This document shows positions 45,526-49,895 of a stretch of DNA of 49,895 nt, piece after piece. The stretch covers positions 1-49,895 of the forward strand of contig JAPYLE010000133.1 of assembly GCA_027293795.1 (NCBI GenBank). The letters run 5' to 3'. The position numbers and the translations under genes are program-made. Under the pieces are notes generated by a model, which was not told where the DNA came from, did no database searches, and worked only from the letters and a program-made list of their open reading frames with translations. This DNA is from Rickettsia endosymbiont of Ixodes persulcatus. Its GTDB lineage: Bacteria; Pseudomonadota; Alphaproteobacteria; Rickettsiales; Rickettsiaceae. Numbering within the stretch: the stretch's first letter is position 1; each line of letters begins with the position of its first letter.

Positions 45526-46076
45526 TGCTTATTTGCCTCTTCTTCCTTAATACATGTAAGTAATAATAAATGATTTGCTCCTCGCTTGTAGGTTAACAAA
45601 TAAGTTTTATCAGCTGCGACATGCTTATTCTCAGAAAACCAATAACGGAATGTGCCGTTAATTAATACTCCATCCGCAATGACTTTTACTTTTTTAGGAA
45701 AAAATACTGATGAAACATTAGATCCTTTAACAAAATCTAAATGTTCTTTAAAAAATTTATCCAATTGTTCTGTATTACTAGATACCACCTTTATATCTGC
45801 TATTTGTCTCTCTACTTCTTCTGGTGAAGTGGTAAATAATTCTTTCATTACAAAAACTGCCCATTCTTTAAGATAGGTCTCATGATAGCTCTTGGACGAT
45901 ACTATCATCCGACGATCCGGCTCTATTGCCGGAATTAATAACCATTTTTCTTCCGTACTAACTGTTTTAATCATCCCAAGAAGACTCGTAACTGCAAGCA
46001 GCAATGTGATAAACAATAATCTCTGATTATACTTAACTAGCTGCTGAATAGAGCTTTGCTTAAATAAATGATCCAT
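45522..46076 (-). CDS. traE: F-type TraE, VirB5/VirB8-position core protein
   Basis: The 184-residue inner-membrane protein has one N-terminal membrane segment (RLLFITLLLAVTSLLGMI), then the TraE blocks EKWLLIPAIEPDRRMIVSSK, SYHETYLKEWAVFVMKELFT and LDFVKGSNVSSVFFPKKVKV, then FRYWFSENK. Length equals F TraE (188). It is a structural homologue of VirB8 and part of the inner-membrane complex. The start overlaps the traL stop (TAATG), and the stop overlaps traK. Confidence 0.94.
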   Translation of the reverse strand: MDHLFKQSSIQQLVKYNQRLLFITLLLAVTSLLGMIKTVSTEEKWLLIPAIEPDRRMIVSSKSYHETYLKEWAVFVMKELFTTSPEEVERQIADIKVVSSNTEQLDKFFKEHLDFVKGSNVSSVFFPKKVKVIADGVLINGTFRYWFSENKHVAADKTYLLTYKRGANHLLLLTCIKEEEANKQ

Positions 46077-46384
46077 TACTTACCTACCTTTTTCCCAAGC
46101 AAATTAGGATAAGAAGTAGGAGCATATAGCCATTTCTTAGCGACTAAATAACTCTTAAGTACAAAATATTCCGATAATTTCTTAAACTTCTTAAATGCAT
46201 AACAAAGTACAATACCAGCTATAATGCATATCATCCCAAGCTTAGCATGTCCGCTATTTAGTAACACTATCCCAGGTACTATCCCAAGTAAGATAACTAA
46301 CCACTCATCTAAGCTTAAGGCCATATATTTTAGTGGAGTAGAGAGTGACCAATATAATCTTTGATTAGCACAATTATTATTCAT
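46076..46384 (-). CDS. traL: F-type TraL, T4SS inner-membrane protein
   Basis: The 102-residue protein carries the TraL pattern: TPLKYMALSLDEWLVILLGI, two hydrophobic segments (WLVILLGIVPGIVLLNSG and LGMICIIAGIVLCYAFKKF) and a basic C-terminus with YFVLKSYLVAKKWLYAPTSY. It corresponds to VirB3. It is the first gene of the tra operon here; no clear traA precedes it. Length matches F TraL (91). Confidence 0.93.
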   Translation of the reverse strand: MNNNCANQRLYWSLSTPLKYMALSLDEWLVILLGIVPGIVLLNSGHAKLGMICIIAGIVLCYAFKKFKKLSEYFVLKSYLVAKKWLYAPTSYPNLLGKKVGK

Positions 46385-46551
46385 ATTAATTAAGTGATAT
46401 TTCCATTAATAGATAAGTTTTGCTAGTCATGACATTAACATCCTAATTTTTACATTGCCAGTGGAGTTTTAAGCCATAACAAAAAAAGCTGTAATTCATC
46501 TAAAACTGTGCTTATTTGGAGTTAGAATCTATAGTTTCATCTATGAATTTG

Positions 46552-46580
46552 TTGATAACTAGCAATAAATTTGCTAATAT
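46552..46580 (+). promoter_or_regulatory. Predicted sigma-70 promoter for the 58-codon ORF
   Basis: TTGATA (46552-46557) and TAATAT (46575-46580) are separated by 17 bases, pointing rightward and ending 23 bases before ATG 46604. It lies in the 479-base gap upstream of traL and diverges from the tra operon. No equally good box pair was found for the tra operon itself in the opposite direction. Confidence 0.55.
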
Positions 46581-46603
46581 TAATAGAATAAATTATTGGT
46601 GCA

Positions 46604-46780
46604 ATGTATATGTTTAGAAGTGATGTAGAGTTAAAATTAGAATGTTTAAAACTTGCTATCCACTCCTGCTGTAGTTATGACGCTGTGGATCTTGCAAAAC
46701 AATATTATCGTTTCCTTATAGAAAATAGTGAAAATGTGCCGGTTCAATTCCTTTTTAATAATAAAGCTAATTTAAATTAA
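46604..46780 (+). CDS. Small 58-residue protein divergent from the tra operon
   Basis: The ORF begins MYMFRSDVELKLECLKLAIH and continues CCSYDAVDLAKQYYRFLIEN. It is predicted to be two amphipathic helices with the pattern E-L-K-x-E-C-L-K-L-A...A-x-x-Y-x-x-F. I recall small phage or plasmid proteins in Alphaproteobacteria with a comparable ELR-x-ECLRLA...FY-x-FV pattern, but cannot name a family. ATG 46607-46612 (MF...) is an alternative start. A good promoter lies just upstream, and its place next to the tra operon start suggests a regulatory role. Confidence 0.6.
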   Translation: MYMFRSDVELKLECLKLAIHSCCSYDAVDLAKQYYRFLIENSENVPVQFLFNNKANLN

Positions 46781-46863
46781 CCATTAATTCTAATTACTTA
46801 TTTTAGAGTTAGTACGTTTCCAGAATTGTAACTGCTCTAGGGCTTCATCAGACCAAATGACTT

Positions 46864-47476
46864 TCAACTTTTATTACCTTCTTTTTTCTTCTTTACCTTC
46901 AAAAGGTATTCTGTAATATCTTCAGCAGGTACGCCACTATCATAATTCATCCACCACCCATCTTCAGCATTTTCTATTTGTACAATATCTGCTTTAGTAG
47001 TTGATAAAATATAATCTTTAATATCATTTATTATATTAGCTTTAAAAAATTCCTGTATCTGTTCTTTAGTAATAGTATTATTTGCATTCTCTATAGCTTC
47101 ATACCAAATAGAATGTTTATGTGTTAAATGACGTAAATAAGCAGCTGAATGTTCACCATAAAAAGAATATACTTTGTGAAGTAATTTTTTTGTTGCTAAG
47201 TCATAAATAGTAAAGTCTATTTCTCCGGGCAAAGGAATTACATTATCTCTAAAGCTGCCAAATATTGAGCGGTACTACCGGCCCATGTTTCCAAGCCTTG
47301 ATCTCTTCTTCAAACAACACTTTATCAAATAAAGCAAGATGAATGCCTTGAGCAAAATATATTAATTTCTGCAGCTTTAACTGGGTTATACTATCCCCTG
47401 CTTCTCTATCAACTAATACTAAAAAATAATTAGCTACATCAAAACAGCTAAGTACTTTATCTTTTTCTTTAATATT
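46864..47476 (-). pseudogene. Panacea/SocA-like (DUF4065) protein, frameshifted
   Basis: The first frame (ATG 47476, or 47497) reads FDVANYFLVLVDREAGDSIT, LKLQKLIYFAQGIHLALFDK and EEEIKAWKHGPVVP, the conserved DUF4065/Panacea N-terminus, then stops at 47249. In the next frame the protein continues IFGSFRDNVIPLPGEIDFTI to 46864. A one-base excess in CCGCTCAATATTTGG (about 47268) separates them. Panacea domains are antitoxins or chaperone-like neutralisers of diverse toxins (SocA, GepA). No toxin gene adjoins it. The reconstructed length is about 200 residues. Confidence 0.8.
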
Positions 47477-47673
47477 CATAATTATAAAATTCTTCATTGT
47501 TGTAAAATCTTCAAAAACTCAATAATTCTTAAGAATATAGAAGAAGCAAAAAAGGAATTGCCAAGCTTGTTGCAACAATTGCTTTACTACTTTCCTTTTC
47601 TAGCCTTTCTGTTCTTATAGAACTAACTTAATACAGGAATTATTATAACATCAATATATTAATTAACATATAT

Positions 47674-48822
47674 TTAAGATTTTATATTTATAATAGTATT
47701 TACGGCTCTTTGCATATATTCTCGAGCAGTATCATTGGCAAGTCTAGTATACACTGCTGTTGATCTTGGATCTCTATGATTTAGAAGCTGTCCTATTACA
47801 TATTGATTTGCTCCGGTCATTGCCATCCAGCTTGGTATTGTTCTCCTTAAATCATGGATCCTTAAATTTTCTATTCCTGCCTTTTTACAAATCCTCTTCC
47901 ACGCTTTCTTTGGTTCCTGCAGGTGACCACTACTGCTGGTCTCACTTGGAAATACCCACATACTAGTAGATTGTTCTTTCCTGGCTTTTAATATTTCTAT
48001 TGCTTGATCTAGTAAAGGTAAACGGTGAGGATCACCATTTTTAGTTTCTGGAAGATATAATTGTTTATCAGCAAAACTTACCTGTTCCCAACGCATAGTA
48101 AGTAAATTATCCTTACGAACTGATGTATACAAAGCTATTAAGAAAAAGTCTTGCATTACCTTGTTTTGCTCGTCTGCTATTGCTGTAAAAAATCGTGGTA
48201 TTTCTTCTCTAGTTAAATACCTATCTCTGGATTGTTCCTTGTGCTTCTTTATGCCAATAACTGGATTTACTGTTAATAATTCCCATTCTATTGCTTTACT
48301 AAATACAGGACTTAAAACTTCAAGAAATCTATTAGCTCCATATTTACCGGTTTTAGTTAAATTATTAAATAATTCTTGAATATCTGTTTTTTGAATAGTA
48401 GATATTTTTCTAGGATATAAATGTTTTGCATATCTATCTACAGAAGCGGCATAATCTTTCCATCTTTTATTATTAATTTTACTATATTCATTAAGGTATT
48501 TATCATAAAGCTCCTTAAAGGTCAGTTCTTTTGATAATCTAGCTTTTTCTTCTACAGGATTATATCCTTTGGCGATCTCACCTTTTAATTCAGATGCTTT
48601 GGCTCTAGCATCAATAATTGATAGATCAGGGAACACACCTATTTTAATTCTATGATATTTCTTATCAAGTACTGTGCCCAAATAAAATATTTTACTACCA
48701 CCATATGATACGATTAGCAATAATCCTTTTTCTTTGGTATCTTTATATACATCTCGTTTTGCCTGTGGAGCTTTAATTTCATGTAATGCTTCTTTAGTAA
48801 ACAATAGTGATTTAACTGACAT
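47674..48822 (-). CDS. int: RAGE tyrosine integrase (P4-type)
   Basis: The 382-residue recombinase has an N-terminal DUF4102-like arm-binding domain (DTKEKGLLLIVSYGGSKIFY, RIKIGVFPDLSIIDARAKAS), a core-binding domain and a C-terminal catalytic domain. Catalytic residues are all present: Arg236 (LYTSVRKDNL), Lys261 (TKNGDPHRLP), His323 and Arg326 (IHDLRRT), His349 (LLNHRDP) and nucleophile Tyr358 (STAVYTRL). ATG 48822 is preferred over 48834 because GGAGG (48831-48827) is four bases upstream. It lies about 0.4 kb inside attR, so it is the enzyme that inserted the element at tRNA-Val. The frame is intact, so excision may still be possible. Confidence 0.95.
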   Translation of the reverse strand: MSVKSLLFTKEALHEIKAPQAKRDVYKDTKEKGLLLIVSYGGSKIFYLGTVLDKKYHRIKIGVFPDLSIIDARAKASELKGEIAKGYNPVEEKARLSKELTFKELYDKYLNEYSKINNKRWKDYAASVDRYAKHLYPRKISTIQKTDIQELFNNLTKTGKYGANRFLEVLSPVFSKAIEWELLTVNPVIGIKKHKEQSRDRYLTREEIPRFFTAIADEQNKVMQDFFLIALYTSVRKDNLLTMRWEQVSFADKQLYLPETKNGDPHRLPLLDQAIEILKARKEQSTSMWVFPSETSSSGHLQEPKKAWKRICKKAGIENLRIHDLRRTIPSWMAMTGANQYVIGQLLNHRDPRSTAVYTRLANDTAREYMQRAVNTIINIKS

Positions 48823-48834
48823 AAATCCTCCCAC

Positions 48835-49229
48835 AGCTTAATTCATATATAATTAAACTGTAGTATGCTTTACTCAGCAAAACAAATCTTATGTTAAACA
48901 GGATTATACTTTAAAACATGATAATTTATCCTAACTATATACAATTAAATAACCAATAGTTGCTATAATTTCTTATCAAATTCAAAAGGTCCAGGTATAT
49001 TTACAAGCTAAAAATTGATCATGAATTTGCACTAACTATATGCTCATCATATCCACATGTTATTTTTAGATTTGTACTATTTTTTTAATATTGACAAATA
49101 ATTGCAACTCTACTACAGTTAAGCCTATAATTTTGGTAATTAAGGAAAACCCATTAAATACTAGGATTATGAGCTACAAATTAGTATATGAGAAAAAAGC
49201 AGAAAAGTGTGGTAAAAGAGGCTTTTAGA
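48835..49229. other. Non-coding right end of the element, possible integrase arm sites
   Basis: The region of about 395 bases between int and attR contains no gene. The 9-mer TATGCTCAT occurs at 49039-49047 here and twice near the left end (1672-1680, 1683-1691), with a near match at 49324. It should hold the int promoter and arm-type binding sites, but no clear promoter boxes were recognised. Confidence 0.4.
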
Positions 49230-49274
49230 TTGACATCGTAAAGGTCGGGGGTTCGATTCCCCCATCACCCACCA
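49230..49274 (+). other. attR: duplicated tRNA-Val 3' half
   Basis: TTGACATCGTAAAGGTC (49230-49246) equals 1578-1594. The fragment then has T-stem GGGGG-TTCGATT-CCCCC (49247-49263), acceptor half ATCACCC and CCA to 49274. The first half of a tRNA is missing, so it is not a working gene. The T-stem differs from the complete tRNA at several pairs but keeps full pairing, and its ATCACCC pairs perfectly with GGGTGAT at 1546-1552. Confidence 0.9.
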
Positions 49275-49740
49275 CCTTACCTCCTAGCTTTTCTTAATCT
49301 GCTAATTTTATCTCCATACTCCGTATGCTCAGTATATGTGCTCCTTGCATTTTGAAAAATAGTACTATAATTGCCTTGTGTGCCTCTTATAAACTGATGT
49401 TTAAGTTGAGGTCTTATGCACACTATATGCTGCTCACATTTCACTCCTGATTGTGCAATCCATGATGACGGTGATAAAAATCCCACTATTTTCTACAATT
49501 TTGTTGGTAATTTTATTCCACCTGAATGGAATAATCTGACCTCTAATAATGGTAAAATCTTAAGCAAAACTGCAAGACAGCTACTATCTCTAATAGTCTT
49601 CCGCTTGCAAAGCTATCATAATAATAGCATTGATGAACTTCAGGAAACTTATCACTTCTTTCAAGAGTCCCTCTAGGCGTGTGTCAAGAACGAGTACGAC
49701 AATGCTTACTTGAATTACAAAAAAGTAGCTTTAATGATAC
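49275..49740 (+). pseudogene. Start of a second RAGE copy: truncated replication-like gene
   Basis: Bases 49275-49740 align with 1623 to about 2085, including the spacer (CTCCATACTCCGTATGCTCA-like) and the replication-gene start. ATG 49416 gives MHTICCSHFTPDCAIHDDGD, and IFYNFVGNFIPPEWNNLTSN matches the first copy closely. The frame stops at 49676 because of a 2-base length change (GAGTCCCTCTAGGCGTG against GATTCTCTAGGAGTA). The other frame continues CQERVRQCLLEL-like sequence until about 49738, where similarity ends at the IS200/IS605 insertion. Confidence 0.85.
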
Positions 49741-49741
49741 T

Positions 49742-49762
49742 CCTCGCAGCAGAGCTGCGAGG
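49742..49762. terminator. Perfect hairpin at IS200/IS605 end
   Basis: CCTCGCAGC-AGA-GCTGCGAGG is a nine-pair perfect stem with a 3-base loop, just downstream of the tnpA stop at 49766. IS200/IS605 elements often have such a hairpin, which can act as terminator and as TnpA recognition site. It also marks where similarity to the first RAGE copy ends. Confidence 0.65.
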
Positions 49763-49765
49763 TAT

Positions 49766-49895
49766 CTAAAAAGGTTTTAGTTGCTTCTGATGAAAAGCTT
49801 TATATGATGGTCGATCCGCACCTTGATTCTTTACATAGTTGCGTAATTTTTTCTCATCTCTATGTTTTCCAACCGTACTCATAAAATATCCATTA
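49766..49895 (-). CDS. tnpA: IS200/IS605-family TnpA, C-terminal part (partial)
   Basis: The reverse strand from the window edge reads NGYFMSTVGKHRDEKKLRNY, then VKNQGADRPSYKAFHQKQLK and a stop at 49766. Tyr in RNYVKNQG is the expected nucleophile position, and GYFMSTVG matches the usual segment before it. The 5' part lies outside the window. It differs from the copy at 5885-6280 and is a distinct element. Confidence 0.88.
   Translation of the reverse strand, partial: NGYFMSTVGKHRDEKKLRNYVKNQGADRPSYKAFHQKQLKPF

Noticed and set aside
49277..49486. Minus-strand 69-codon frame over the second replication-gene copy
   Set aside because: It is antisense to the truncated copy, with no conservation of this frame in the first copy.

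Overview
The window is a piece of a Rickettsia chromosome. It is very AT-rich, the host genes (rpsA, cmk, tRNA-Val) are Rickettsia-like, a Rickettsia-type palindromic repeat lies between rpsA and cmk, and most of the window is an integrated conjugative element of the kind known as RAGE (Rickettsiales amplified genetic element). I assigned families by reading the protein sequences; no database search was possible.

Layout. Bases 1-1500 are host backbone on the minus strand: the 5' part of rpsA, a palindromic repeat, and cmk. A complete tRNA-Val(GAC) at 1546-1622 is the integration site. Its 3' half is repeated at 49230-49274, so the element spans about 47.65 kb. The tyrosine integrase (47674-48822, minus) sits just inside the right end. 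To the right of attR a second, diverged and decaying copy of the element's left end begins (replication-like gene, 49416-49740). It is cut by an IS200/IS605 insertion, so at least two elements were stacked at this tRNA.

Left arm (1.6-10.1 kb): a replication-like protein with a winged-helix N-terminus and a DnaA-N-like C-terminus, a frameshifted LRR gene, nested IS4 and IS200/IS605 insertions, two broken small ORFs, a Dam methylase, a histidine kinase that lacks its phosphoacceptor His, a (p)ppGpp-hydrolase-only SpoT-like protein, and Ti-type TraD. Cargo (10.4-21.4 kb): a 2210-residue P-loop GTPase with a collagen-like glycine-rich segment, followed by an SF1 helicase that reads in frame, through one stop codon, into a repeat/ankyrin protein. 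Next come the TraA_Ti relaxase-helicase-primase, an Rpn-type nuclease and a nonsense-interrupted IS481 transposase.

Transfer operon (46.4 to 28.5 kb, minus): a nearly gap-free F-type T4SS set in the order traL-traE-traK-(pilin-like)-traB-traV-traC-traW-(Phd-like)-traU-trbC-traN-traF-traH-traG-(secreted TPR)-traD. The F-type channel genes thus sit with Ti-type DNA-processing genes (traA/traD), the hybrid layout typical of RAGEs. The operon reads as intact, but the surrounding accessory genes (LRR, IS4, IS481, small ORFs, Panacea/DUF4065, helicase-ankyrin) carry frameshifts or stops. The element therefore looks recently mobile and is now decaying around a preserved conjugation core.
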